A program made the translations under genes and the position numbers. A stretch of DNA of 5,269 nucleotides from Oscillospiraceae bacterium (lineage in GTDB: Bacteria; Bacillota; Clostridia; Oscillospirales; Oscillospiraceae): assembly GCA_017620315.1 (NCBI GenBank), contig JAFZQQ010000155.1, positions 1 to 5,269 on the forward strand. Direction: 5' to 3'. Shown piece after piece: positions 5,172-5,269 of the stretch. How positions within the stretch are numbered: the stretch's first letter is position 1; the number at the start of each line of letters is the position of its first letter. The notes under the pieces are model-generated. The model saw only the letters and a list, made by a program, of their open reading frames with translations, did no database searches and had not been told where the DNA came from.

Positions 5172-5269
5172 TCAAAAAGCGGACTGGAAGAATTGAGTCA
5201 AATCAAAATCTGATGTAACATACAAAGCCCCTACCTGTTCGTCATTTTTAACCGTTATTTGTCCAAGCC
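5172..5269 (-). CDS. 3' end of an unidentified AT-rich gene, possibly a second immunity gene
   Basis: On the - strand the frame reads LGQITVKNDEQVGALYVTSD and then FDLTQFFQSAF before TGA at 5174-5172; the other two frames close early. By hand count 5161-5269 is about 39% GC, similar to the immunity gene and unlike the GC-rich leader. It sits directly before a hairpin and a toxin-cassette leader, the same order as immunity gene, hairpin A and leader A. It is therefore probably the immunity gene of the preceding cassette. Only 31 codons are visible, so no family can be named. Confidence 0.5.
   Translation of the reverse strand, partial: LGQITVKNDEQVGALYVTSDFDLTQFFQSAF

Overview
The window looks like a chromosomal segment from a GC-rich Firmicute of the Clostridia/Oscillospirales type. 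This is inferred from gene content (a DUF4349 membrane protein, a small MBL-fold hydrolase, a bacterial GH3-type adenylating enzyme and an M3 oligoendopeptidase remnant), strong AGGAGG-like ribosome binding sites, and a TATAAT-type promoter in an AT-rich island. No rRNA or other marker fixes the taxon.

Left part (1-1460), + strand: the 3' part of a DUF4349 gene, then 20 bp later a small metallo-beta-lactamase-fold hydrolase. The two form an operon that ends at a strong 18-bp hairpin. That hairpin also lies at the end of the opposing transcription unit, so it probably acts in both directions.

Middle part (1454-3776), - strand: a complete GH3 auxin-responsive-promoter-family protein (557 aa) with its own promoter (TTGCGG-17-TATAAT) and an inverted repeat inside that promoter. 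About 70 bp downstream, in the same frame, is a 164-aa C-terminal remnant of an M3-family oligoendopeptidase that lacks the zinc-binding catalytic part. It carries a small C-terminal extension resembling a beta-domain of clostridial secreted proteins.

Right part (3740-5269), - strand: this is the most interesting section. It looks like the end of an array of displaced polymorphic-toxin cassettes. In transcription order it holds: (i) the 3' end of an AT-rich gene leaving the window; (ii) a hairpin; (iii) a GC-rich leader encoding RALANPAATAEQRARLA; (iv) a C-terminal toxin module with a His-Gly ... Leu-Ser-Cys pattern reminiscent of clan CD (caspase/C80-like) cysteine peptidases; (v) a candidate immunity gene overlapping the toxin stop by ATGA; (vi) a second hairpin related to the first; and (vii) a second leader copy with no toxin behind it. 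The two leaders share a perfect 50-bp direct repeat 1,243 bp apart. The toxin module has no convincing start of its own upstream of the repeat. That fits a silent cassette expressed only after recombination into a full-length toxin gene elsewhere. The family assignment of toxin and immunity protein is inference, and no search could be run.
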